A program made the translations under genes and the position numbers. Positions 23,594 to 34,667 of a DNA stretch of 64,000 bases are shown piece by piece. Each line of letters starts with the position of its first letter. Position 1 is the first letter of the stretch. The stretch is from Chamaecyparis obtusa (Eukaryota > Streptophyta > Pinopsida > Cupressales > Cupressaceae), in contig BSBK01001584.1 of NCBI GenBank assembly GCA_027943335.1, positions 62,001 to 126,000 of the forward strand, written 5' to 3'. The notes under the pieces are model-generated. The model was given only the letters and a program-made list of their open reading frames with translations, was not told the origin of the DNA and made no database searches.

Positions 23594-24795
23594 ATGGAAT
23601 ACTTCAGGAAAGAGAGTCCTAAGTTTGATGGAGAGAATTATCTTGATTGGAAGAACAAGATGGTGACTCATCTTCAGTGCATTGGTGATGAAGTTTTTAA
23701 TGTAACTATCAAAGTGGCCAAGATCCCTAACCTAGAAGACCTTGGAAAGGATGATGCTATTGAAACACAAAAGGATTTGTTTCATTAGAATGCTATTAAT
23801 AGCATGAGATTTCCACAATCCATTGTTAAAGAGCTGAATTTCTGGATTTGATTGTGTGTGAATTTTTAGTATCAATGTTTCGGATCACACTCTGTGATCC
23901 ATCATCGGGATATGAAAGAGCCAAGAATAATAGTAATAATATTAAGAATGCTATTGCCAAAGAAGCCCTTATCAGTTCCCTATCAAATAGTGATTTTTCA
24001 CAGATAAAGAAGGTAGACACCACCAACAAGATATGGAAGTACCTAGTAGACATATTTGAAGGAGACAAACAAGAAAAGGATGTGTGCAGAAAGACTTGAA
24101 AGAAAAGATTCAATGCATTAGAGATGTTGCCAGAAGAAAACATCAGAGCTTATAATCAAAGGATCAATGAAGCAGTTGCTGGAATTAGGAACAATTTTGG
24201 AGAGATCTCAGAGGAAGATATTATGGACAAGTTGATGACTACCCTCACTCTAGAATATGAAAGCAAGATCAATATCCTTGATGAGACCATGCAACTTACA
24301 TCTAATTTCAAGAGAGAGACCTTGATCAACAAAATCTCAGCTTTTGAGATTTCAAGATTGAAGACAGAACCTAGAAGTGAGGTAGCCTTCAAAGAAACAA
24401 TTCATGGTAAGAAATCTGTAAACACTTCTAGTAATTTTGATGATGATGATGAAGAGAAAACTCTATATGATTTTATTGCTATGATTTCTAAAAGAGGAAA
24501 GAAAGGAAAAGGAAAATATGAAGGTCAATTTCCATTTAAGTGCTTTTCATGTAATAAAATCGATCACTTTGCATCTAAGTGTCCTACTAGAGCTAGAAAG
24601 TTCAAAAAGGATTACAAGCCTAAGTACTCTAAGGAATGTTACTTTGCTAGAGATAGAGTTTCAGATGATGAATCAAGTGAAGAAGAAATTGGATTCATTA
24701 CTATTGTAGAAAAAATGAATAGTAAGTCAGTTCCTAAAGATGAGAAAGTGAATCAAGAGCTAGCATTGATTTCCCAAGCAGATATAAGGATAGAC
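23594..24795 (+). pseudogene. gag: Copia Gag, frameshifted
   Basis: The start is the ATG at 23594, about 44 bp after the PBS. The N-terminus (FDGENYLDWKNKMVTHL) is typical of plant copia Gag. The frame is lost after TAG at 23786-23788 and resumes in another phase by about 23900 (TTNKIWKYLVDIFEGDK). A TGA at 24097-24099 interrupts again, then it runs open to 24795. The nucleocapsid knuckle CFSCNKIDHFASKC is at 24541-24582. It keeps the C-C-H-C ligands, but the usual Gly before His is Asp. A short perfect inverted repeat (GGATCACA/TGTGATCC at about 23881-23899) sits in the damaged stretch. Confidence 0.88.
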
Positions 24796-25282
24796 TAGAT
24801 TATAGATAGTGGTTGTTCACATCACATGATAGGTGATAAAGGTAGATTTGTTCATCTAGACAAATACAATGGTGGTATGGTTAGATTTGGAGATAACACT
24901 CTTAAACCAATAGTTGGTAGAGGAGCCATCACTTTGGATGGAAAGAACAGTACTGATGATGTTCTCTATGTTGATGGTTTGAAATATAACCTTCTCAGTT
25001 TTGGACAGTTACTTGGAAAAGGATATCAGTTCAAGTTCAAAGATGACAAATGCATCATTAACAACAAGGATGGTGTTATGATTGCATCAGGCTCAAAGAT
25101 AAGAGGTAATGTTTTTCAACTCAATTCAGAAGAAAGTTGTTTTCTTGCTAAAATTGATGACAGTTGGTTGTGGCATAAAAGACTATGTCATATCAATTTT
25201 GATAACATAGTGAAGATAAGCAATATTAAGGCAGTAAGAGATCTACCTAGCATAGCAAATCCAATTGATACTATATACAGGG
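24796..25282 (+). pseudogene. pol: Copia protease and GAG-pre-integrase region, cut by an insertion
   Basis: The protease active-site motif IIDSGCSHHM has its catalytic Asp at 24805-24807. The codon just before it is TAG (24796-24798), where plant copia proteins usually have Trp. The segment then runs through VDGLKYNLLSFGQL and the GAG-pre-integrase motif WLWHKRLCHINFDNI. At 25282 the reading frame is broken by the nested solo LTR and resumes at 28191. Removing the insert and one TSD copy puts the two halves in the same phase. Confidence 0.9.
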
Positions 25283-28185
25283 TGTTGGTTCCCCTTCTCT
25301 TTCTACTTGCAGGTTTACACTATGATTGACAACTTAATGTCACTGACTCTATCACCACTCCAAAGTCTACAAGGAAAAGGGCCAATTAACAAGGATCAAA
25401 GAGATCCTCCTACACTATGAGAAAAAATGCTCAGGCGGGTGTACCCTTGATTCACTTCTTTAAAGGAATCACTAAATATTATACATTTATACCCCTTACT
25501 AACTGATGTAAAGATTTTATGATTTATTTGTGTGATTGATGATGATGGACTGCTTCCAAAGAATGGACCAGTGCCTCAATCCAGGGCATAGAGTCACTTA
25601 ATAACATATATCAACTGAAAACCCTAACTCAAACACACTTGAACTCAGAATAAGTGCTTTGCCTATTATCCCTCTCACTCCCAAACCTGATCATCAAATT
25701 CCCATCCAACCATGAACTCACTAAAACTACCTTAAAGACTTTAATCCTAAATTTGTTAGGAACTCAAAGATAATTTCACAATACTCTTTGTTTACCATAT
25801 GCTAACTCACTTTGTGACATTAGCATATATGAGCCCAAGATCAAAACAAGAAGACAAACATAAGTCTGAGATTGGATTTCAAATGTATTCTCATTAAAAT
25901 CTACAGAATCAATACATTATCAAGACAACAAAATGCTAGGAAACAAACCCTAAATCCAGGCCTTTTTAAGTCTTTTACATTGACTATCCACCTAACACCA
26001 TCAACAACCTTTTACAAAAAAAATTCTACAATATATATCACTAGTCATCATGGGATCCTCAAAATCAGGATGCAACAAGCTTCAGATGACTAGGGTTAGG
26101 GTTTCCACCCACCAAACCAACTAAATCAATCAAAATTTATTACATTGGATGAAAACCAAGTGGTCAAATCCAAGAATGATCTTCATTTATGATAAATCTC
26201 TGAAAAATGTACCGAAGACCATGAATCCATCAAGTTTATCAATCTAATTGTCCACTTGCAACATGCCTCGAGCAATTCTTACCAATTTCTCTATGGTACA
26301 GACCTCTGCAATCAATCATGGAACTCTATGGACCATGCTGCAGCAGTTGACATAATCAATTTTACCAAATCCAGCCGCTTAAGCATTGAATTCCAGTCCT
26401 TCCTATCGCTGAAACCCTTAAAATATTTAAATCCTAGAAGAAATGGCTACTTCATGGCACCAGTCAGCATATCAATGGTCAGTATTCAAATCTGGGCTAC
26501 CTTTATATCGCAACCGTCAGATCTTCATCTTTCCTAGGCTCTTCACAACTTTACTCAATAGGAATCCTGGTTCACATTTACCCTTAGTCGCGAGACTGCT
26601 AGATATCATTCTTAACTTCAATTAAACTTAGCGATTCAGTGACTGCAGTCAAGTCTCATGTTCTCTTAATCTTTAGTTAACCCTTGATCCTATTTAGAGA
26701 ACTAACGACCGAAGACTTCACTTATTCACCAGAACATTTAGAGCACTGCTATTTTATTATGAGAATAAGCGAACAAAAGGAAAACTTATCAGAGCCACCA
26801 AATTTAGGGGATACTTCCATTTCTAAGTCACCAAATCATTGAATCTTTTATGCAAGACCCACATGGGCCCGCCTTGTGCCACCTGTCAATAATTCACTCG
26901 TCGCTTACTACTCGGTCACCTGACAGAGGACCCACTACAGACAAGCCCATTGGTATCTAATTAGATGATAGGCACATGATCACAAGGGGAGGGAATATTC
27001 CATGCGATCAAGAGCTGACCATTGATCTAAGTCTTTGACATCAGGCCCCACTGACGATCTCCACCTCATCCACACTGGCCAATCAAAATATCACAAATCT
27101 ACAGCACCTGGCAACACGGTCCCACTGACACATTCCAATTCAACATGCCGACCAATCAGAGAAAACCACACAGGCATGACCTGGCACTTAGGGCCCACAA
27201 AAATATTTCTTTATTCATCCACAGCAAGCACTAACCCCAAGCATTTAGCAAATATGTGACTGAGGCATTCTCCTAGTCACGAGATACTTTTCTTAACCAT
27301 GGTTTAACTCTAAGAATACGTGAACAAAGGCCTTCACTGAATCACCAAATAATCTCTTAATCCTGAGTCATGTCATGAGAATAAGAAACCAAAGATAAAA
27401 CACCTTATTCGCCAAGTTGCTGAATATGTTATAACCCTGGGCCCGTCAACATACTGCCACATCAAATTCTTAGCAACCAATAAACATCTAACACCTCAAC
27501 ATCCTTTCTGACACCAGGTCCACATGTTCCACCTTTACGAAGAGGGCCTACCATTGTGCGATTCAGTGACTGAAGGACTTCACTGAGTCACCGAATAATT
27601 TGGGGCTTCACTAACTTTTTTGAGACTTCACAAATACACATTCGCTCAATCGCTAAATACTTTAGAGCCCTGCCAACTTATTATGAGAATAAGCGGATAA
27701 GAGAAAATTTTAAACCTCTGCTAGATATCTCGTCAAAGCCACCAAACTTAGAGGGTCAAACATAAAGCACGATCGCTGGTTCGCTAAATGACATGAGACT
27801 TGATCGGCAAAATTGGAGATTCGGCGACTAAAGGAAAAACAAACCGCCCACAGAGTCGCTGAATGCTAAGCTGTAACTGCCAAATATTAAGAGACTTGGC
27901 AACAACGTATTCGCACAATTGCTGAATAAGAAAGCTAACCATCAGAGGACTTAGAGAACTAGCGACTGACTGGGAAATGTAAAGTGCACATGTGTAAAGG
28001 AAAACTTAAGTGGCCCGAAAAAGTAACAAAGAAATAGAACAGGGCTAGAGAAAATCGGGGTTTTATTCCTCCAACGGCTAGAAAATTTGAATTTTTGCCT
28101 AGGGTTTGAGCCTGAGACAAAGAAAAATACTGCAAAGGCATAGAGAAAAGACATGAGACCATGAAAATTTATGTTGGTGCTAACA
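25283..28185. mobile_element. Nested solo LTR, 2.9 kb
   Basis: The insert begins TGTTGGTTCC and ends GGTGCTAACA, with CAGGG on both sides (25278-25282 and 28186-28190). It interrupts copia pol between the pre-integrase and integrase coding parts. It has TG...CA ends, a 5-bp target-site duplication, no internal PBS, no coding capacity and no second LTR, as expected for a solo LTR left by recombination between the two LTRs of a larger element. Its second half carries degenerate internal repeats (GCGATTCAGTGACTG at about 26630 and 27557; TTATTATGAGAATAAGCG at about 26755 and 27680). The orientation of the parent element is not determined. Confidence 0.9.
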
Positions 28186-28190
28186 CAGGG

Positions 28191-29130
28191 AATGTGTGAT
28201 GGGAAAGCATGTGAGGAATTCATTCAGGAGCAAACATAATTCAGCAAAGAACAAGTTGGATCTGATTCATACAGATCTATGTGGACCAACTCAAACAAGA
28301 TCATACTATGGTGAAAGGTATTTCATTTTTTTTGTTGATGATTATTCTAGGATAATGTGGGTTGCATTCTTGAAAGATAAGTCAAAAGCATTTGATAAGT
28401 TCAAGATATTCAAAGCTAAGGTTGAGAATGAATCTGGATTAAAGATAAAATGTTTGAGATCAGATAGAGGAGGAGAATCCACCTCTAACAAATTTTATGA
28501 GTACTACAAGGAACATGGCATAAAGAGATAGTTAAGTGCACCTAGAACCCCTCAGTAGAATGGGATTGCAGAGAGAAGGATAGGATCATTCTTGATATAG
28601 TGCACACCATCATGATTGAAGGAAAAGTTGCACACACCTATTGGAGAGATGCGGTCAATACAACAATCTACACCATCAATAGAATTCGATTGAGGCTTGG
28701 CACTAACAAAAAACCATATGAGCTTTGGTTTGGTAATGTTCCCATAGTAAAATACTTCAGAATCTTTGGAAGCAAGTGCTACATCAAGAGGGATGAAGCA
28801 GTAGGCAAGTTTGATGCAAGAAGCGATGAAGGTATTTTCCTTGGTTATTCTACTAAAAGTAAAGCTTATAGATGTTTTAATTTAAGATTGAAAAAGATCA
28901 TTGAAAGTGCTCATGTTAAGATTGATGAAAAGTTCATGGTTCAAGAAATATATCATGATTACTCACCCATGATTGAAGAAGAACCGAGACCCTCTTCTAG
29001 TGAGACAGTTATTGAAGAAATGTTTGACAGCATTGATGTATTATTCAATGACCCTGAGACAAGTGAGGAAGAAACTCCTAAGGCTGATGAGTCAGCAACA
29101 ACTAAAGCTCCAAAGTTCACATCTAGAAAC
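28191..29130 (+). pseudogene. int: Copia integrase
   Basis: This is the integrase core and C-terminal region. Catalytic positions are Asp at 28274-28276 (IHTDLCGPT), Asp at 28463-28465 (CLRSDRGGES) and Glu at 28571-28573 (NGIAERR). Two TAG stops (28529-28531 and 28556-28558) and a frameshift between about 28575 and 28600 disable it. After the shift the frame runs open through YWRDAVNTTIYTINRI, PYELWFG, FRIFGSKCY and DEGIFLGYSTKSKAYRC, the usual C-terminal landmarks. An acidic linker leads to RT. Confidence 0.92.
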
Positions 29131-30771
29131 CATTCCAATAAAGACATCATTGGAGATCAGAGCATAAAAGTCTTAACAAGATCACAAGCAAAGAACTTAG
29201 CTAACAATGAAGTAGTATGTTTACTATCTCAGATTGAACCTTTAAGTGTTGAAGATGCTTGTAATGATTCAGATTGGCATGATGCTATGAAAGAAGAACT
29301 TGATCAGATTATTAAGAATGACACTTGGGAACTAGTCCCAAGACCTAGTGATAAGAATGTGATTGGTACAAAGTGGATGTTCAGAAATAAAATGAATGAA
29401 GATGGTACAGTAGTAAGAAACAAAGCAAGATTAGTATGTAAAGGATATGCGTAAAGAGAAGGCATTGATTATTCAGACACATTTGCACCTATGAGCAGAT
29501 TAGAAGCTATTAATTTGTTTCTAGCTTATGCTATAGTCAAAAACTTCAAAGTTTATCAGATGGATGTCAAGTCAACATTCCTAAATGTAGATCTGAAAGA
29601 AGAAGTTTGCATTGAGCAGCCTGAAGGATTCACCTTATAAGAAAGACCTAATATGGTATGTAGATTGAAGAAGGCACTCTATGGACTCAAGAAAGCCCCT
29701 AGAGCATAATATGAGAGACTAGATGGATATTTAACAAAGATTGGATTGAAGAAAGGAGCAGAAGATTGTAATCTATTCATTAGAGATACATCTGAAGGTT
29801 TTTTACTTGTAGCTATATTTGTTGATGACATTATCTTTGGAGGTAATGACAAACTTAGTGTTAAATTTGCTAAGGAGATGCAGAATGAATTTGAGATGAG
29901 TTTGATTGGTCCTATCAAATACTTTTTAGGATTAAATGTGTAGCAGACAGAGAAAGGTATTTTCATTAATCAATCTAAGTGTGTGAAAGAAATATTAAAT
30001 AAATTCAAGATGGATGATTGTAATCCAGTAGGGACACCTATGATTACTGGATGCAAGCTTACAAAGGAAGATGACTCACCAGTAGTTGATATAACATTGT
30101 ATAAATCTATGATTGGAAAACTAATTTATCTTACTCAAACTAGACCTGATATTTCCAATGCAGTTGGCATAATTGGAAGATTTGCAGTAGAGCCTAAACA
30201 AAGTCACCTCATGGAAATAAAAAGGATATTCAGATACTTACAAGGCACTATAGACTATGGTCTATGGTATCCTAATTCAAAAAATGTTGAGCTTCAAGTG
30301 TACACTAGTGCAGATTGGGCAGGATGTGTTGATGACAAAAAGAGTATATTAGGTGGAGTAGTGTTTCTTGGTGATAGACTTGTCACTTTGACAAGCAAGA
30401 AACAAAATTGTATTTCTCATTCAACAGCAGAAGTGAAGTATGTTGCAGCAGCCTTGAATTGTTCTACAATTGTTTAGATCAAGCATATGATAAAAGATTT
30501 TCGAATTCAAATTGATTATCCTATTGTTATTCACTATGATAACACTAGCACTATCAATATTTTGAAGAACTCTATGATGCATGCAAAGACAAAGCACATT
30601 GAGATCAAGTATGACTTCCTAAGAGAGAAAGTGGCAGAGAAAGAAGTCAAGCTAGACTATGTGAATACTAAAGATCAGTTGGTAGACATATTCACAAAGC
30701 CTTTGCCTAAGGATACTTTTGAGTATCTCAGGGAGAAGTTGGGAGTAATTCCCTTCCCTGATTCTGCTTAG
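29131..30771 (+). pseudogene. pol: Copia reverse transcriptase and RNase H
   Basis: RT starts around DWHDAMKEELDQI with NDTWELVPRP and WMFRNKMNEDG. The catalytic motif is FVDD (29818-29829), with Phe for the usual Tyr. RNase H follows, with KLIYLTQTRPDISNAVG, YTSADWAGCVDDKKS and HYDNTSTINILKN, ending FTKPLPKDTFEYLREKLG before TAG at 30769-30771. In-frame stops are at 29452, 29638, 29707, 29941 and 30475. Several sit where copia proteins usually have Gln. The RNase H motif reads TSADWAG where copia elements usually have TDADWAG, and STAEVKY where a Glu is usual, so catalytic residues may be changed as well. There is no frameshift in this part. Confidence 0.95.
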
Positions 30772-31070
30772 AAGAAAGAAGGAAAGGCATCAATCCTCAA
30801 GGATTGATGGAAGGTTGACTACTCTACCTCAGGAGTAGCACTGGTGCTTAAAATGAATGGGACCCGTTGCCATTGATGTCAAAGGGGGAGTAGTATTCAG
30901 AGTCATGAAAAATAGGAGTAATATTCTAAGGGGGGGCAGTATTCAGTTATATTGCAGTAGATGGAGGATTTATCTTTCGGGGAGTTTTGAAGGGGAAATG
31001 GAGAATGTTATAAAAGAAATGTTCATTTGGGTTGGTGGTGGTTTTTCATTCCACATGTTGCCATCAATGC
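30772..31070 (+). other. 3' untranslated region of the copia element with extra PPT-like tracts
   Basis: Non-coding stretch between the RNase H stop and the PPT. It contains two further purine tracts (AAAGGGGGAG at about 30881-30890 and a seven-G run at about 30931-30937). The first sits in a context, CCATTGATGTC, very similar to that of the true PPT (CCATCAATGCC). Confidence 0.75.
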
Positions 31071-31083
31071 CAAAGGGGGAGAT
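31071..31083 (+). other. Polypurine tract of the copia element
   Basis: CAAAGGGGGAGAT directly precedes the 3' LTR start TGTTGGAG. Confidence 0.9.
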
Positions 31084-32407
31084 TGTTGGAGATTTGCTAG
31101 TAGGCCAGTACTGACTGTATGTTTGTCATTGATGACAACATATGGAAAGTAGCATGTGTGGAAGTCTTATGCAGTAAGATTTTAGTATGTGATGCATGGG
31201 CATGATATCAACATGATATCATGGGCACAGAGGTTAACTGTTAGTACAGACAGTTATATAGCAGCTTGTGTCAGCAGTGTTCCTAACAGAGTAACAAGCA
31301 GTGTTCTATGTATGGTTGTCCGTACAGCTTTCATGGAGCCTTGCACGCTTGGATATATTTTTAAGACATGTCAATGATGTTAATTTCATGGACACATGGT
31401 TTGATGATGAATGCAAATTAAGTTATGCAGTCGCTATTCGCTAGTAGTAGTTTCTTGTGTTTGTTCAGCAGAGCCAATAGAGATTTTATTGGTTTTGGAG
31501 TTGCGCCTATCTTTAGGGTATACACCCTTGGATTTAAGCTTAGAGATAAGTTATTAATGTTTAGTTAAGATTGCATGAGTTAATTCATCTTGTGGAGAAA
31601 GATCTAGTTGTTTTGGTAGAGCCAACAGTGTGTAGCGTGCATCTACAATTATCTTATTTGGACAGGTCCCAGAATATGTTGCGTGCATAGTAGAGCTAAT
31701 AGAATGTTTATTAGAGTTTGTTATGGTTTCTCTATTATGATTTCAAGGTGGTTCTAATAGGCCAAATTGATTATATCATTTAGAGGAAAGATATTTATAG
31801 GCATTCATTTGTGATTGCTAGAGTGTAGTTCATGGTTGATTAAGCATAGTAGAGTAGAGTGTGCAAAGTGTTGAGCCATCAGAAGGAGTTCTATGTGACC
31901 AAGTAAAGTATTTGTGCTATACATTGGAACTGATCTAGATAGCAGGTCAAAGCATAGTTCACCAAGATCTAGATATAGTGTGTATCTATTATTCAGAAGG
32001 TTGTAGCCTTCGCCCCTTTGAGCAGTGAGCTCTCAGATAGTGCATCCTCTCCCCTAACAGGAACAATTGTAAAAGACTCCTAATAGGGTCCAACCCTTAA
32101 CCAGGTCTACTATACTTCATATCTTGTAAAGCTACTCCTAACAGGGTAAAGGATCTTCTAACAAGGATCATTATACACTAGTATAGAATATTAGTGGGTA
32201 TCAAGTCCCACCAGGGTTTTTACCGATTTGGGTTTCTCCGTAACCAAAATATTGGTGTTGTGTCCATGTGTTCTTTCATTGTATTTATGCTTTATGTTTA
32301 AGTATACTTAATTGGATAAAGAATTGAATCTTGTAGATAATTGATTCACCCCGCCCCCCCCCCCCCCCCCCCCCCCTCTCAGTTATCTCTTGGGACTATT
32401 CCTAAAA
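31084..32407 (+). repeat. 3' LTR of the copia element
   Basis: This 1324-bp copy matches 22232-23536. It starts TGTTGGAG and its last bases, CCTAAAA, correspond to CCTAACA in the 5' copy. Part of its extra length is a C-run expanded to 23. The TSD GGAGC follows at 32408-32412. Confidence 0.94.
32354..32376. repeat. Poly-C homopolymer, 23 C
   Basis: An uninterrupted run of 23 C lies in the 3' copia LTR. The equivalent place in the 5' LTR has 9 C. It is a homopolymer expansion or an assembly length error. Confidence 0.9.
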
Positions 32408-32412
32408 GGAGC

Positions 32413-33532
32413 TACCTCTATTGCATTCCTAAAGCAATCAAAGCATTTAGAAATGAGGTCCTCTGCTTCTAATCTCTGAGAGATAGTTATGAGATTTTTA
32501 GGATTATTTTCTTCCTCTTTTTTAAGGGAATTTTAATCTAGCTCTGCCATTAGGAATCATTTTTCCTTTTCTAGTCCCTTTATGGGCATCAGAGAAAACC
32601 AGAGGAACCAATTGTGTATCTATAGTCTTTTTATTATCCAATGATTCACTAACTCCTACAAGAGTCTTTGTGTTTCTTTTAGGTAGGTAAATGTTCATCT
32701 CATATTAATTTCCACTGTGAACTATCCCAAATTTTAGATATTAATATTTTTTTATTAAGAAAAAAATAGGTTTTGAAGGGACCCAAAACCTTTTACAATT
32801 AGATTTTGAATGGCTCTAGAACCCACAACCAGAAAATTGTCAAAATCTAAAATAGTGGAATCACCAGACAACTAGAGGTAAAAGAGCCCTCAAAACTACC
32901 AATGGAAAAACCAACTAGTCCCCACAAGAACAAACAAAAGCTATAAGAAAATAGTTAGCAAGCAACCAAGAAAAAAGAAAGGACCAACAACACTCCAACC
33001 CCAACTATTAATGTTATGATCTCAATTCCCTCTATGATTTGCATTTGTTTTATAAAATTTAAGGAAGAAATAGGTTTTGTGGTTCTATATGGTAATTTAT
33101 TATTTGAAAGGCAAATAGTGCCTTATTTATATTCTTTTTAATTACATTGAATATTTGGGTTGAATTGGAATATTTGAGAATTTAAAGTATTATTTGATTA
33201 AATAATTATTTATCTGAAAAAGTGAATGAAATTTTAAGAGAAAATTGGCTCATATTAACACTTAATCATTTTTAGAATTTTGATTAGGAATTCATTTATA
33301 TATGGACTTGGACCAAATTTATTGCAATGGGATATGAATGAGGAGTTTGGGCTACTCTATGTATTTGGGCCCTTGTTTACAATTCTTGGATAATTTGTAT
33401 TTTTTAAATTTTTAAAGCATTTGATTTATTGAGTGTATGAATTATTGTGAAGAAGGTTTAGGAAAATTTCAAATTATACCTTTGTTATGCCTAATTTTAT
33501 TTTCAATGGATTAACCGATATTTTTAAGATGG
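32413..33532. other. Intergenic DNA between the copia and Gag-only elements
   Basis: No gene or complete repeat seen. AT-rich throughout, with several short A/T-rich blocks around 33100-33300. Confidence 0.5.
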
Positions 33533-33537
33533 GAAAT

Positions 33538-34462
33538 TGATGCAGAGGCATCCAAGGTTGAGGCAGGGGCATTCTTGGTTCTCAGTGAAACTACATGGGT
33601 GTTTGTATTTTGGCCAGTGTTACTCGGTTGCAGCCTTGATCGATGGTCTCAGTCATTGAAGGAAGCTCGATCACTGAAGGAACTTGGTAGTCTTTGGAGC
33701 TCGGTGAAAGTGTTACTCAGTCATGCCTGCGATGCTTGGTCAACACTGGTGCTCGATGATGCTTGGTGTGCTCGGTTATTTCACTATTTCTCGGTAGTTC
33801 TAGCTTACCGAGTGGAGTTTTGTGTGATTTGTTGGGCTAACTTGGTGCATTTATTGTTGGTAGCTGTTGTTACAGGCTGACATGGTAAATTAAATGTTTG
33901 TATACAATTTGTAAGCCGACTTGTATGGCATTTAATATTTTTTAGGAGTTAAGGGTTTCATCCAGCTGACTTGTGGCTGATGATTAGTATTTAAGGGGTG
34001 TTTGGGTAGATGTTTAGGGGACCAAAATAGAGGAGCAGATCTGGGATATCAGATGTGAAGCTTGAAAGCTGAAGTTGGTGAAGTTGTGGAAAAGATCTTA
34101 CATGATCTTGCAGATCAGATTGCTATCTGATAATTTGTAACAATAGAGCCAGTGGTTTGCACACTTGGAAACAAGGAGATTTCTTGGAGGCTTGCGAGCT
34201 CAAGTTTAGATCTACCTTAGGATTTCCATCAACTTCTGATTGTCTTTAAAGTTGAACTAGCTAAGATTGTATTGGATATGTGTGTGGATCTTGCAGAATT
34301 ACCATTGTTTGTAATTGGCCCTAACCCGAAAGGCCTTATAGTCTGGCATGTTAATGAAAATTGCTTTGAAACATCTTATGTTGTGTTGTTCCACTATGTA
34401 ATTTTGAAGCTGCAAGGTTTGGACTATCCTTAATTGGATCCTTCTCACCTTGGTCTGCATCA
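33538..34462 (+). repeat. 5' LTR of the Gag-only element
   Basis: This 925-bp direct repeat matches 36390-37314. It starts TGATGCAG and ends CTGCATCA. A weak TATA-like TATTTAA is at 33988-33994. The small frame at 33575-33880 lies inside the LTR and is not a gene. Confidence 0.94.
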
Positions 34463-34464
34463 GG

Positions 34465-34476
34465 TGGTATCAGAGC
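34465..34476 (+). other. Primer-binding site of the Gag-only element
   Basis: TGGTATCAGAGC starts 2 bp after the LTR end and is a perfect initiator-Met tRNA type PBS. Confidence 0.93.
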
Positions 34477-34667
34477 AGAGTTGATCTTGTTGGCAAAGAG
34501 ACCATATGATCTTGATTGCAAAACTATGGTACTAAACTTGTGAAATTGTTCCCTAGTTGTTTGCAAGATTGCAGATTGCGATCTGACTTGTACACAACTT
34601 GGAGATTGTCATAAGGTGGTCGATGAGGGTTTTGTTACAAAGGGTTTTATTTTACGTATCTTTAAGG

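Larger units (their letters stand above)
22232..32407 (+). mobile_element. Decayed Ty1/copia LTR retrotransposon carrying a nested insertion
   Basis: Two LTRs of about 1.3 kb bound the element and GGAGC flanks it at 22227-22231 and 32408-32412 (target-site duplication). The coding order gag, protease, integrase, RT, RNase H is the copia order. Its 10176 bp include a 2903-bp foreign insertion plus 5 bp of duplicated target, so the element itself was about 7.3 kb. The LTRs differ by roughly 10 % over the first 260 bp by eye, so it is old. Premature stops are spread along pol and nearly all read as CAG, CAA or TGG decayed to a stop. Confidence 0.96.

Noticed and set aside
27951..28223. 90-codon minus-strand frame across the solo LTR end
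   Set aside because: It spans the insertion junction between solo LTR and copia integrase, so it cannot be an ancestral gene.
33575..33880. 101-codon frame with hydrophobic stretches
   Set aside because: Lies wholly inside the 5' LTR of the Gag-only element and its 3' LTR counterpart is only partly open.
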